A stretch of DNA of 64,000 nt from Antitrichia curtipendula (taxonomy: Eukaryota; Streptophyta; Bryopsida; Hypnales; Leucodontaceae). The notes below the pieces were generated by a model. That model had not been told where the DNA came from, searched no databases, and saw nothing but the letters and a program-made list of their open reading frames with translations. This document shows positions 34,611-46,609 of this stretch, in pieces. The DNA lies in contig OX579637.1 in assembly GCA_951230915.1 (NCBI GenBank), positions 10,478,001-10,542,000 on the forward strand, written 5' to 3'. The position numbers and the translations under genes are program-made. The first letter of the stretch is position 1, and every line of letters starts with the position of its first letter.

Positions 34611-35274
34611 CAATCATTTCTTTTTTAATATGGTTTGGCGTTGATTTATGTGTTTCCCTAGATAAATAAGAATAACCATTATCCCATATGCCCCCTTGTT
34701 ATGGTGTCATCTTTAATTTCATAAGGATATCCAATTTTTTTTCCCACTACGGTCTAACGTTAAGTCATGTTTTTTCCTAAAGAAATAAGAATACCCGTAT
34801 GCCTCCTTATTATGGTGTTGTCACTAATTTCATAAGGATACCCATTTTTTGTGCATGAATGTGGTTGATCCACATTTCTTTTACAAGAATAACTAAGTTG
34901 TCTCTCTGAGCTTCTAGATGCCCCTCTATTTGGACATGTTCATCATGTACAATTCTACGACACTTAACAGACAATTGTTCATTTGTGATGCAATGTTTTT
35001 AAAGAAAACACTAAAAGTCTAAAACGGGGATTGCATAGGAGTTAATCATCACATTTTAATATAAAATTAGAAATTTTAAACTTCAACAAGCTTGCATAAG
35101 TACAAGTCTGAACTCTAAATGTTTGCCAAATTTTTTAGGAGTTATAGACTTGTATGCATGGAAGCTTTCAAAATGTGCCTACACAATTCAGTAGTGTACG
35201 TAGAGATTCTTTACATGAACTGACATCATCACATACTCTGAACAAATGAATATTATAAACGTATTCTAGGTCAA
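34611..35274. other. AT-rich spacer with a ~115-bp diverged duplication
   Basis: 34616-34737 and 34740-34838 share AAATAAGAATA, TTATGGTGT and AATTTCATAAGGATA. No gene seen. Confidence 0.5.
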
Positions 35275-35300
35275 GGGTTTAGGGTTTAGGATTTAGGGTT
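35275..35300 (+). repeat. Interstitial plant-type telomere repeat
   Basis: Three and a half TTTAGGG units, one with A for G (GGGTTTAGGGTTTAGGATTT..). This supports a streptophyte nuclear origin. Confidence 0.75.
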
Positions 35301-35887
35301 CAATTTCTGAAAATAATTTCAGGTTCTTCCAACATAGCTTTGGAAAGGAATCTACAAGAGGTTCAAAAATCATAATTCCCTCTGGCATCAATGCAGTTTG
35401 AATTAAGGTAAAACTACCTATCACCCCCCTGACTTGCAATCTGAATATCTTGGGGCCAATTTCAATAGTGGTACCTCTTTTTCAAAGGTGTGTGCTTGTT
35501 TCACAAATCAAACCCAAGTGGAATTATAATTTTTCGATTAAAACTGTAATTTCTATAAATTTTTGAAGTAATTGGACTGAAATTACAAAACCGTCAGTAG
35601 ACTACAGAAATAAACGTTCCCTAATGAACCCATAACCGCCCAAGTCAAGTACAAAATACTGACCATTAATAGAGTGACACATTATCCCTTGTTGTCATAA
35701 AAAATCAGATTTTATCATAGAACGCTTTAATTTCTGTCATAAGACGAATGAAAGTGGATGTTTTGTGGACAGATTTGGATGTTTTATGGACAAAATGAGG
35801 TGACAGAATTAGGCTGGTCTACTCACTGAGTTGGAAAATTAACAACAATGGGCTATTTTACCTTAAAACTCCTCCTTTTTTCTTGCC
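35301..35887. other. AT-rich spacer
   Basis: No gene seen. Confidence 0.4.
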
Positions 35888-36169
35888 CCAGTATCCACGC
35901 TGTCTGATCAGAACGTCGTCTGACCACCTGGGCGTCCGAAACTGGAGCCGTCCGACGAGGCCCGATTCTGGTCGTCCGAAGTTGCTGTCGATCACCCGCT
36001 GCCCCGTCCGACGATCGGTCCGTCACTCCGACCGATTTTTCCGTTCCCTTGGTCGTCCACCTTCCGTCCGTGGCCGTGCGATTGGACATCCGGAACTTCG
36101 TGGCCGTCCGATTTGGGCGTCCGAACCTAGAGTCGTCCGATGTCCAGAGCGACGTACGCCCCGTCCGAC
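35888..36169. repeat. CCGTCCGA-rich array upstream of the 36474 gene
   Basis: Repeated GTCCGA / CCGTCCGA words in mixed spacing, ending exactly at the TATA box at 36170. Confidence 0.8.
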
Positions 36170-36178
36170 TATTTAAGG
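36170..36178 (+). promoter_or_regulatory. TATA box directly behind a CCGTCCGAC word (36474 gene)
   Basis: CCGTCCGACTATTTAAGG (36161-36178), 296 bp before the ATG. Confidence 0.6.
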
Positions 36179-36473
36179 GCGCGTCGGTCGGCTCACTTTT
36201 CACAGTCGTTTCCCTTGCGTAGTGGGCTGATCCAACGCCTTCGGGATTCTGCGCGCCCCTTCCAGCTTGGTGTGTGAACGGCTTTGGCCTGTGGTTCGAG
36301 ATTGAGGTGCTGTTAGTCCTAAGTCCGGTTTTGAAAATCGAAACTAAGTTGTTTTTATAATGTGCAAGTCCCCTTTTTTCATCCACATTCTAACTTCATA
36401 GCATTGCACGGATGTGTTGAAAAAATCAATTAAAATTCTAAAATCGACCCCTAAAAACGTAATCAAAGTTACC

Positions 36474-37544
36474 ATGCCACGCGGAGAAAGTGCACCGAAG
36501 GGAATATCACAAGAGATGAATTGGGCAGAATGGGAAAATCCTCTTTGCGTAGTGGAGCCGGGATGGCAAGAAGAGCCCAAAAAAGTGTGGGATTGCACAA
36601 CGTGCAAAAAGTATGTGAAAATGACATACATCTCCAAATTGTGGTCACGTGCATGTGCGGAGGTACAAGCTCGACGTTGGGAAGGGCAAATGACCACGTG
36701 CAATAGCGTCCATTTTGTTCGCTGGTACGAAGAGATTCTATCGGCATGCGGTTTACCAATGTCGAAAACGAATGTCATGACTTATTCGACTATGGCCATG
36801 GTGTGGGCGGAGATTGTACTCCACAAAGACGTAGATTGGAAAACAGTGTATGGGAAAAATGTAAAAACTCTGAATCGCCGACAGCACATGATTTATACCA
36901 ATTGGGTTGGAGCGAGCGATTGCTTGCCAGAGTGGTCCAATCGAGGACATTCTGGAATACCGTCGGTTGTAATGCTTGACTCAGAGGATGATGTTTTGGA
37001 CGACAATGATGTTCCCGATGTTGAAGCACCTGTGACATTTGGAGAGAGACACAAACGGTGAGAAGCTCGCGAAGACATTGAGTACGAGGAACAGATGCGA
37101 GAGGCAATGCGTCGTAGCGTGGAGGACCGTGGTCGACAACATGGGCATGACCGATCGCACCACCTTGACCGTGGTTCACGTGCCCCACAAGATTCAGGAA
37201 GAAGTTCACAATACAGTAATGCATCCCAAGGTGGCTCTCGAAGCATGCGGTATGACGATGCTAGCCAAGGTGGCTCCCAAAACTATCTTGGGAGTACTAC
37301 ACCCGCTTCATATCATCATCATGGAGGTTCTTATTATGGTGGTTCAAGTGAAGGAGGGTCCCAACACGATGTTCCCATTCCTGCTCCTCCTCCTTTTGGA
37401 GGTCCTTACTGCCCAAATTACGAAAAAGGAGTGGCTCCAAGTGGACAGGGAGACACCTACGGAGGAGGACCATATCTTGGTGTTTATGGGTGTGGTTCTA
37501 GAAGCCCAAATAAGAGAGATGATACCGATTCTGATTCAGAGTGA
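36474..37544 (+). pseudogene. CKKYVKM-family gene with a Gly/Ser/Tyr-rich tail, one in-frame TGA
   Basis: ATG 36474 has context ACCATGC. Residues 1-195 carry WDCTTCKKYVKMTYISKLW, homologous to the start of the RING gene at 32084, then a helical stretch (VMTYSTMAMVWAEIVL) that recurs in the decayed copy at 44586-44810. A TGA at 37059-37061 (CGG TGA GAA) interrupts the frame. The same frame continues with a tail rich in Gly, Ser, Tyr and His (SQGGS repeats, SYYGGSSEGG) to TGA 37542-37544, 357 codons in all. CGA to TGA would explain the stop. Alternatively GTGAGA is a splice donor. Function unknown. Confidence 0.55.
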
Positions 37545-38169
37545 AGCGGTGTTTTGTCTTATAGTGCAAGCTTGAGCACCTTATCCATTGATGGTAATGG
37601 CCGTGGATTGTTGTTGTTGGCAAGCATTGTAAAGTGATGTTGGGGAATTGCAGTTCCTGATTTTCTAAGTTAGCGGGATTAAGTTTTTATGTCCATATAG
37701 AAGTACATTGGTAGCCATGTGATGGTATTATCCTTGAATACCGTTGTTGTATAACCAATGTTTTTTTTTAATATACATATGGTATCGGTCCGCGTTCTAC
37801 AACTGAGTGGCGTATGTAAATCTCCAACAAAGAACATAATGACTTCCGTATTGACCTCAAAAAATGCACTGTATAAGTTATTTTTCCAAGAAATGATTGA
37901 CGCATCACATTGTGCCCCCCCAAACATAGTCCATACATTCTGAATCATGCTTGGAGTCCAAATTGAGTGAATGAAAACTTCACATTTAAATCCGAAGCAT
38001 AAATTGGTATTGTTTCTAGTTGTGGTGGTGGATTTATATTACCTCCCCTTCTTCTTTTTTTGCTTCTGTTTCATTATCATTCATTCCATCCACCTTTTTT
38101 GCTTTTAGTTTCCTTTCCATTCATTTCCAATTCTTATTAAATCTGGAGTTTCAATACTTGGACAACAAA
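37545..38169. other. Spacer
   Basis: Probable 3' region of the preceding gene. No other gene seen. Confidence 0.4.
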
Positions 38170-38640
38170 TGAGAGACCCTATCGCAAAAAAACCGAAGTT
38201 TCATTATCATTCATTCCCCATCCTTATTTGTTTTCAGAGGACCATCATTCTTTTCCAATTTTTTTTTGCTTTATGTTTCCTTGTCATGAACTTGCACATT
38301 TTTTTGGGCTTTTTGTTTTATGACCATTCATTCCCAATTTTTTTGGGCCTCATGTTCCCTTGGCATGAATTCCCCAATTTTTTGGGCTTTATGTTGTCTT
38401 GTCATGCATTCCCCAATCTCCATGTTTTCGGACTTTCCTTTTCCTGGTCGTTCATTCCCAAATTTTTTTTGGCTTATTTTTTCCTTGTCATGCCATCCCT
38501 AATTTTTGGGGGTTTTCTGATCTTGTTAGTCATTCTTCAATTTTTAGGGCTTCAAGTTTTTTGTGACGTTCATTCCTCATTTTTTTGGTCTCTCAGTGTA
38601 CTTGTCATTCATTTCCAATTTTTTTCCAAGTGTTAACCCC
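38170..38640. repeat. T-rich diverged minisatellite, unit about 45-55 bp
   Basis: Repeated phrases CATTCATTCCCAATTTTTTTG and GGGCTT..TGTTTTCTTGTCATG. The frame 38169-38636 is a translation of this repeat and is not called. Confidence 0.7.
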
Positions 38641-39214
38641 TAAATGCCAAAGCCACACAAATGTGATGTTTGCAGAACTTTGAAGTTCAATAAAACCTAA
38701 CCAAGTTGCTATTTTTAGTAGTTCATACTTTTAGAAAATTCTTCTACAAGTCTAGTTTTAGCTACAAAAGTCCGATCTTGAAAATAAATGATAGTGGTTT
38801 TTCTATTCAAGTTTTTGTACAAGGGTACCCATTGCAAATTTGCAATCTTGACTTCCCTTTCTGTTGAGAGCTCTTCAAAATGAGCCTCAAATATACTAGA
38901 TCTTGGAGGAAAATCCACATTCAAAATCCATTTAATAAAATTGTGGAGTACATTTGAAGAAGCCATAAATTGATTGGGGTTATACAAGTTAGGGCTATTA
39001 GGCCCTTTAACTGTTTAACAGTTTAACCTCATATTGTTTTGGTCACCAAATTTTTAGATTTATCTTTCAATGGAAGAAGATTGAAAGATTTTAGTAGTTC
39101 TAGCACCCTCATGGTCAAACATTATAATCTTGAACTCCATCCGTGATATTTTTTTTTTTTTTTTTTTGTATTAGACCTCTAACATATGTAGTTTGAATCT
39201 GTCCCAACTGGAAA
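38641..39214. other. AT-rich spacer
   Basis: No gene seen. A run of about 19 T lies at 39150-39168. Confidence 0.4.
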
Positions 39215-39409
39215 CCCCATCCGACCCTGACCCCGACCGAGAACCCGGACGACCGAACTTTCCAAAACCCGGACGAACCACCCGTCCGATACCCCGTCCG
39301 ATACCCGTTACAGCCGTCCGATCGGTCGGTTTCATCAGACGGCCGAGTCGCGACCGGCTGATCGGACGGCGGAGAATCGGGCCGACTGCCGAGAAGGCCG
39401 TCCGACAAG
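39215..39409. repeat. CCGTCCGA-rich array upstream of the kinase-like gene
   Basis: GACCCCGACCGAGAACCCGG followed by several CCGTCCGATACCC words and CGATCGGTCGG. The last CCGTCCGAC runs into the TATA box. Confidence 0.8.
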
Positions 39410-39416
39410 TATAAGA
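39410..39416 (+). promoter_or_regulatory. TATA box directly behind a CCGTCCGAC word (kinase-like gene)
   Basis: CCGTCCGACAAGTATAAGAG, 263 bp before the ATG at 39673. Confidence 0.6.
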
Positions 39417-39672
39417 GTGGTGGACGGCCCGATCGCCCTCACTCTTGCCTTCTCCCTTGTGTTTAACAAGAGGAGCGGAGAGCTTGGTGGTTTATCCTCC
39501 ATTGGCTCCTTTCTTAGGGAAGGCAAGAGTCGGATTACAAGGGGCCCCTTATTGCTGTTTTTTTCAGTTTGGACGTGACGGGCTAACGGTGTATGCATTA
39601 TTTTTGATTTGAAGTGAAATCCCGAGTTCAATTTCATCTTTTGAATATTCATTGATAGTACAGTTCAGCAAG

Positions 39673-41166
39673 ATGCCGAGGCCAAAGAAGGGAAAGAAAG
39701 GCAAGCGGGTGCTGTCAGATGATGAAGAAGCTAGGATAACTAAGGAATATCCCATAGATGCTTGCAAAGAATTTTTGATCGAATTTATTGTCAAGTTTTA
39801 TGAGTCCGAAACCACCACATCCCTGGATAGCAAATATGTTAGATATCAAGAGGAATGCATTCAAAAATTCAAAGACGACATGGCGCAGAAGATGTTAGAA
39901 GCACTGAACGTTCCGCAATGGAGGCATGAGATGGACAAACCGCGCTTCAACAAATTCTTGGCGAACAGGGTGAACGATGCATTTTGGAATGCCAAAGTGA
40001 TTGTAGAAAAATTCAGCAAGAGCTACCATGCACAGGATGCAGACTTCGAGCAAGTCATTCTCAGGGCAGACTTGTTTATTCAACGGTGCCGTCCATTTGC
40101 TAATTCACGGAATAGGCAAGGGTCAATGTTTTGGTGGAAGAGCGTTGAGGGAATGGCGGAATTGCAGAAGGGGCGACGGCATCTCGTAGCGCTTCCAGAA
40201 ACAGCAAGGGTGATTGCACAAGATGACAAAGTCATGATGGGCGGGTATGCAACAATTCGTAGGGTCCGAATTGAAGGATGTCTTGGGCTACCCGTATTTT
40301 GGGAGTTTGCATCAAAGGTATCTCGCCAACATGGCATACAACCAAAACTCGCAAAATTGGAACACCAAAACTAGTCAATGGCGGTGAGGATTCCACATGA
40401 TGGAGTCATACGATTTTATGCAGTGCATGCAACAAACAACAAAGGGTATTCATACTGGTGGAACGGCGGAACACTGCGGCAAATGTTGAACTTGGATGTG
40501 CAATATCCAGGCAACATAGGTATTGCTTTGGCTTGTGCAAACGCTGATCCCGAAGAGGTGATCCGAGCTTTCCGTCTCGCTCGTTGGAAGAGGAAGCGCA
40601 CGGAGCTTGCATGGGCATTGCTGCACATCATGAATGCAGTGCACAATGCTGGACATCTCCACAATGATCTTTCCCCGGACAACATCATGTTTCACTTTCC
40701 CGAAGACGAGTCCCTAGTCTACATTGGAGTTTGCGATTGGGGCTTGACTTCCGTAAGTAGCGAAGCACCCAAATCCTTGTACACGTTCACATCTGCGGGT
40801 GAGAAGGAAGAAGCTTTGCAAAGGAGGTGGTGGGTAGACCCCAATATTGCATATTTGCATAAGCGAAATGCGGATGTGGAAATCATTTCCAATTTATCAC
40901 GAAAATCAGAGGAATATGCGGTGGGTCGAATAGCTCAAAAGATCAACAAACAATGCATGTCAGTGGCCTACCACAAGTTACACCGGGAAATCCAAGGACA
41001 TACAAAGTTTAGCCATGAGGATTTGGCAATGGTGTTTCATCAATACTTGGAGCGACTTTGCAATGAAGACAACGGTTCACGAGGTAGTTTGGCTGAAATT
41101 ACCAATCGATTTACCAATTCTTACAATTGGCCAATACCAGATGAACACTTCCGACATTCATATTAG
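39673..41166 (+). pseudogene. Protein-kinase-like gene, one in-frame TAG
   Basis: ATG 39673 opens a Lys-rich start (RPKKGKKGKR). A helical N-terminal region of about 150 residues follows, with no family I recognise. A kinase-like fold starts near residue 185: a weak Gly-rich loop (VMMGGYATIRRV), a FASKV Lys candidate, a catalytic loop HNDLSPDNIM with the Asp and Asn present (about 40657-40686), and CDWG in place of DFG (about 40729-40740). A TAG at 40372-40374 splits the N-lobe from the rest, with the same frame open on both sides. The final stop is TAG at 41164-41166. If read through, the kinase could retain catalytic residues, but it may also be a pseudokinase. 498 codons in all. Confidence 0.65.
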
Positions 41167-41514
41167 TACTTGAGCGTACTATATAGACTATAGAACTGTA
41201 GAAGTATTTAATCAACGTAGAAGTGAGTATTTACGTTTGTGGACCATATGGCCTAAATAGTATTATTTTCCATTTCCAGTATATACCAATTTATATGCAA
41301 TTGGATGTACATTTTGGATTCTATAGTGTCCGGAAATTGTATATCTTCTCCATCATTTTTTATATGAAATATATAAACCACTTTAACCAAAAATGCATAA
41401 ATTCTTATTGATGGATGTTGGATTCATAAGGTTCTGTGAGAAGTTGTATGAATTGTCATATGAACGTGCATGTAATAGGACAATGCAAATGGAGTACATT
41501 ATATTTAGGTTTTC
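41167..41514. other. AT-rich spacer
   Basis: Probable 3' region of the kinase-like gene; no gene seen. Confidence 0.4.
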
Positions 41515-42645
41515 AGTAATGTCTACCCATTTTTAAAAAAAATTGAATACCCTTTAGGATATTCAAATTTCTATTCTACCCTTTTTTAACAAAAAATTCA
41601 ATACCCTTTAGGGTATTCAATTTCCTATTGTACCCATTTTTTGAAAAAATTGAATACCCTTTACTTCTTTAGGGTATTCAATTTCCTGTTCCACCCATTT
41701 TAAAAAAAAATTGAATACCCTCTAGGATAATCAATTTCCTATTGTACCCATTTCTTTAAAAAAATTGAATGCCCTCTAGGAATCTAGGGTATTCAATATG
41801 TATTCTATCTAGGTTTTTTTCAAAATGGAATATCCTTGAGGGTATTGGATTTGAAGAAACATCCATTTAAGAAAAAAAATGAATACCCTAGAGGAGTAGA
41901 GGGTACTATATATATCTATTGTACCCATTTTTTTTCCAAATTGAATACCCTTCAGGGTATTCAGTTTTCCTATTCTACCCATTTAAAAAAAATATTCAAT
42001 ACCCTAAAGGATATTCAATTTCCTATTTTACCCATTTTATTTTTCAAATTCAATATCCTAGAGCGTATTCAATTTCCTATTCTACCTATTTAAAAAAAAA
42101 TTGAATATCCTCTACGGTGTTCAAATTTCTATTCTATTCATTTTTAAAAGAAAATTGAATTTCCTCTAGGGTATTCAATTTCCTATTCAACCCATTTTAA
42201 AAAAAATTGAACACCCTAGAGGGTATTCAATTTCCTACTCTATTGATTCATTTTTTTAAAGTTTATACCCTCCAGGGTATTCCATTTCCTATTCTACCCA
42301 TTTTGGGTTAAAAATCGAATACTCTAGAGGGTAAGAGGGTATTCAATTTCCTATTCTACCCATTTTTAAAAAAAATTCAATACACTAGTCCCTAGAGGAT
42401 ATTCAATTTTCTAATCTACCCATTTTTAAAAAATAATTGAATTTCCTGTAGGGTATTCTATTTCCTATTCAACCCATTTAAAAAAATTTGATTACCCTAC
42501 AAGGTATTCAATTTCCTATTCTACCTATTTTTAGAAAAAATTCAATACCCTAGAGAGTATTTAGTTTCCTATTCTACCCATTTCTTTTTGAAATTGAATA
42601 CCTTAAAGGCTTTTCAATTTGAAAAAATATTTATTTAAGAAAAAA
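41515..42645. repeat. AT-rich minisatellite, unit about 53-65 bp, roughly 18-20 copies
   Basis: Units of the form TTGAATACCCTCTAGGGTAT followed by TCAATTTCCTATTCTACCCA and an A-run. Each unit contains a GAATACCCT / AGGGTATTC palindrome. Copy starts are irregular (41542, 41597, 41650, 41709, 41763). Frames through it are repeat translations. Confidence 0.85.
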
Positions 42646-42649
42646 ATCG

Positions 42650-42880
42650 CCAGTCCGACACCCGCTCTCGTCCGACTTTCCTCCAGCCCGTCTGACCTCC
42701 GACGGAGCGTCCGCATTTCCGTCCGACCTCTGACCCTCCGTCCGAAATCCCGTCTGACCTCCCGACCCCCCGTCCGACCATCCACTGGATGGGGGGTCGG
42801 GGTCCGTCCGAATGCCCAGGGACGTCCGCAAGCCAGCGTCCTGGGACTCTGGACGTACGTCCGGACGTCTGGACAACCCT
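42650..42880. repeat. CCGTCCGA-type GC-rich array, fifth copy
   Basis: Many CGTCCGACC / TCTGACCTCCGAC words, abutting the AT-rich minisatellite. It lies about 630 bp before the decayed RING-family copy. No clear TATA box follows. Confidence 0.7.
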
Positions 42881-43510
42881 GGTACTTAGAATACAAGTTC
42901 AAATATAGGGAATAATAACTTGAATTATCCTTTTATACATCAGTATTACATTGGATGCTTGTAGCCTTGGATAGCGGTCTTTAGAAGCGGATCTACACTT
43001 TTTAGAATTCAATGTTTTATTAGAGAAAGACTCCAAAATTAGTGAACAGATAAAAGTATTAAATAGAACACTGGCTGTTTTGACAAATAGGTGGACAAAT
43101 CCATCATACAACGGACGGTTGGGCAGATAGCGAGGTCTATTCTTGCTTAGCAAATCGCAGGTACAAGGCTACTTTGCAAGGTCTGGGATAGGTCCATTGT
43201 CAAACTGTGCCAAGGATTGGTTGCAAACAAGTATAATGGCAAACGATCTCCTCATTCTTCTTCACTTCTTTTCTTCTGCGGTACCAAACTAGATGTACTA
43301 TTGTTGCTACATGTGCTAGTTGTCGGTACATGGTAAAGGGATGGGATCCTTCAACTATCATTACGAATTTTCATTTACAAATTCACTCATGTACACACAT
43401 TTCACAACGCTCTTGTACAATTAATATTTAATTTGAAGTGCTTACAAATTCAAATTGCCAATCATACCTAATTAAAGTGGTGCAGGTAGTAATGGGATGA
43501 TTTTAGGAAA
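42881..43510. other. Spacer
   Basis: No gene seen. Confidence 0.4.
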
Positions 43511-46240
43511 TGAAAAAAAAAGGACTAAACAAAAAGGACCATACATGGGCTTCATTTTGAGATTTTAGATGATCCTTGCATCAAAGCCAAAAGCAATTGA
43601 GAGAAGGAAAATACTAGACCTCTAAATTCTACAAGCAATATGTTAAAATGTACCACATTGATAAAGTGTAGCCTCAGGATTGCCAGATGACCCATATATA
43701 AGATTATTGTTTTAACCCCTAAAGGACCAAGTGTCCGTTCAACGTATGCAAGAGATCTCGGGTAGGTTCCTATAAACTCATTTTTGGTTTGGTGTTCATG
43801 AAATTTGGACACTAAGTATAAACATGTACCTCCTTCATGAAAAAATATTTTATTTTCCATCGGGTGCCCGGATCAAAAGTTATGTTGCCTTGAACTTTTT
43901 TGGCAGCTCGAGCAATTTGGGAATCTTTGGGGAATCGTTTGCAAAAAAGATTATCAGGTTCTGAAATTTGGTTTGTATATAACTAATAAAATATGGCATA
44001 TAATTGTCCAAGAAAAACAAATTTTAGTTGTCAAATCACATTCTAAGAGGAGGCAAGCTTTGTTAGCTATGTTGGGGTAGTTTCAAGAAAAAACATTTTC
44101 TTCTAACTTCAAGTCCTATTATCTTGCAATCAATGAAGTCAAAATTCTTGAAATTTTTTCCATATATTCAAAATGTTTGTCTCCAATTTCTCACCGTTTG
44201 GATTTCAAATAAAATATTTCCTCATTGCACAAAAAAATGACTAGTGTATTGCCAATTCACTTAACCTCCTTGCGTTGCAAGGTGATTTAGAATAATTTAG
44301 ATCCCATGTTTTCTTCTAAATTTTTTTGTGAGTGAACCTAATATCATATACTTACAAATGGCCAAAAATCTCATGTTTGTGTAGAGCAAAAATTTGACTT
44401 TAAATGAGTCCAAAGTCTGCTGACCCTGTTTTGCAGGATTGAAAAAAAGTTTTTTTCTCACTTCAAATGCTATAATCTTTCAATCCGCGTGGTGAAAAGG
44501 GCTGAAATTTTTTTTGCACTATGGTAAAACACTTTAGCTTAGTTTTGTATGGTTGAAATTCCAAAAAAAAATTTGATTTTCTTTTTTGAATAATATACCA
44601 AAAAGTCACAGTTTTTGGACTGTCTCCATAAAAATCCTCCTCAGTCCTTTAGGGGTTAAGCCATGGATTTGCAACCACCTGCATTTTTTCTATGAATTGG
44701 AGGAGGTGTGGCGGACCTTCTTTGAAAACAAGGCAAAGAATAAGAGACACATGAACTATAGTGTGGCATCCATGGTGTATGCAGAACTCATATTGGCCCG
44801 CAAGGTGCATTGAAGTACGTTTTCAACAACAACACAATTTTCACTTTTGACTGGGAGAAATATTGTGAAAAAATGTGAGGCATCTTCTTTGCCACAAGAA
44901 GATATCAATGAAGAACAAATTGCAAGGGCCAATGCTACAATTAATAGTCTTATAGATAGCAATGTTCTAGACAGTCTGACATATAAACCTCAAAATCCTT
45001 CCTTGCCAACAATATCAAATTCAACTTTATGTCCCAAATTTGAAGTGCATCCACCACAAAGAAATGAAAAGCAATCCATCTATGTGGCAATAAATTTTAC
45101 CATTGATGGCGGAGACATTGAGAGCAAGTATTTGCATTTGTTAGCTTTAGGCAAGTTCCAACCGGAGCTTATTTGTCAAATGCCTAGTACCAAGGAACTA
45201 AAAGACTTATTGGAGTGTTCCTTTTGGTGAAAAAAATTTGAGGAACAACATAGAGAATTTGAACTCAAGAACAAGACCAATAGCTCTATTCCACCCAAAT
45301 GTGGAGCTATATTTGGCCATTTTCTGCAAACCATTTACTCATTGACATGTTTAGCTCCACTTGTAGTGCAAATTTCTCTAATGGTTATGGAAATGGTAGA
45401 AGAATTAGCCAAGAAGTTGACTGAGCTATTAATCGGTACCTTGGTTTTTATGAATTATTATTTTAATTGATTTCTTGTTACTTTTCAACAGCAAGGTGAA
45501 CAATCTAAAACATTTGATGGCCTTTGATGAAGACAATTAGAAGTTGATGGTAGAGCGTGAGGACTTGGTATAAAAGTTAGAGATGTTGGAGAAGACTTGA
45601 AAGCGCAAAAAGTCTATAATGCTTGCCCACATGAATTTTATTGACAGTTTGAAGAATCAAATAGCGGAGTTGCAGCTCACTGCGGGCCATGTCAACGTCC
45701 CATTCATGGAGAAAAGTCAAGAATTTAGATGAGGTTGAGGACATCGGCAAAGGTGAAGTGGTAGTACGTACCGCCACCCTTAACACTATCTCCATATTTA
45801 CAGATGCTTCCATGTAAGGTGAAGGTCATGAGTTTGAAGAGATAAAACAAAAATTGGACAAGGTAATTCCAAAAAAGGTTGTTGCCTAGTTGAAGTTGGA
45901 TCGATAGAAATGAACAATGAACATAGATGAATACATGCCATAGAATGGATTGAAGTCTTATGGTTGACATGGATACAAAAACTTCAAGACAAACTCTCTA
46001 TAATATCTTGAGCAATGTAAGGGCTTTGTAAAATTGAAATGAAGTTGGATGAAAAATGCAATGCTGTTGAGACCTCTTTGACAAAGTTCAAGAGCATGAT
46101 TGATCAACATCTGTGTGGAGAATACACCAAAAGTACATGTTGGGGAGATATAAATACCATATTCGAGTGGTTGAACCACACAAAGAAGGAAGAGGGTACC
46201 CAAATTGGAAGTAGAGGAAGCAGGGTTGCTATTTTGTGAG
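43511..46240 (+). pseudogene. Decayed second copy of the RING-gene family
   Basis: Translating the plus strand gives, with stops and shifts, the same order as the 32084-29857 gene. Near 43515 there is a Lys-rich start followed by KQYVKMYHIDKV (about 43635). At 44700-44810 a stretch like that in the 36474 gene appears (NYSVASMVYAELILA). At 46039-46200 MKLDEKCNAVETSLTKFKSM..WGDINTIFEWLNH matches DECKAVESSF..WGDMDTMFERLNH of the RING gene. The RING finger itself is absent because the copy ends near 46240. Many stops make it clearly dead. Confidence 0.65.
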
Positions 46241-46609
46241 CCTGTGAGCGTGTGAGCATGCGAGCATACTTTTTTTTTGTTCAAAATTGATGAAGTACCT
46301 ATGACCGTGGAAATTGGAATGAAGACTACACCTCACAATGTATGATGGAAAAAAAATTGTGATTTAAATTTTTTGATTGTAGAGTAACTCAATCCATTTT
46401 TAGTGAAATTCAAATTTTATTCATACTATGTTAGGATTTTTATAAAGAAAAAGATATTTAGTCTACAAATCACGATTGCAGTGAAGTAAGGCTATTAATT
46501 TTTGTTGTTTGATCTGGATTTTGTAGATAATTCTAATTGAAGTACAAAAAACAACGTACAATAAATAATAAAATAAAAATCAACGCCCAAAAACGAACAA
46601 AAAATAGAG
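46241..46609. other. AT-rich spacer
   Basis: No gene seen; probable 3' region of the minus-strand gene that ends at 46610. Confidence 0.4.

Noticed and set aside
38169..38636. 155-codon frame rich in Phe and Leu
   Set aside because: Translation of a T-rich minisatellite; periodic phrases follow the DNA repeat.
42619..42915. Arg/Pro-rich frames over the fifth GC-rich array
   Set aside because: Low-complexity translation of CGTCCGACC words.
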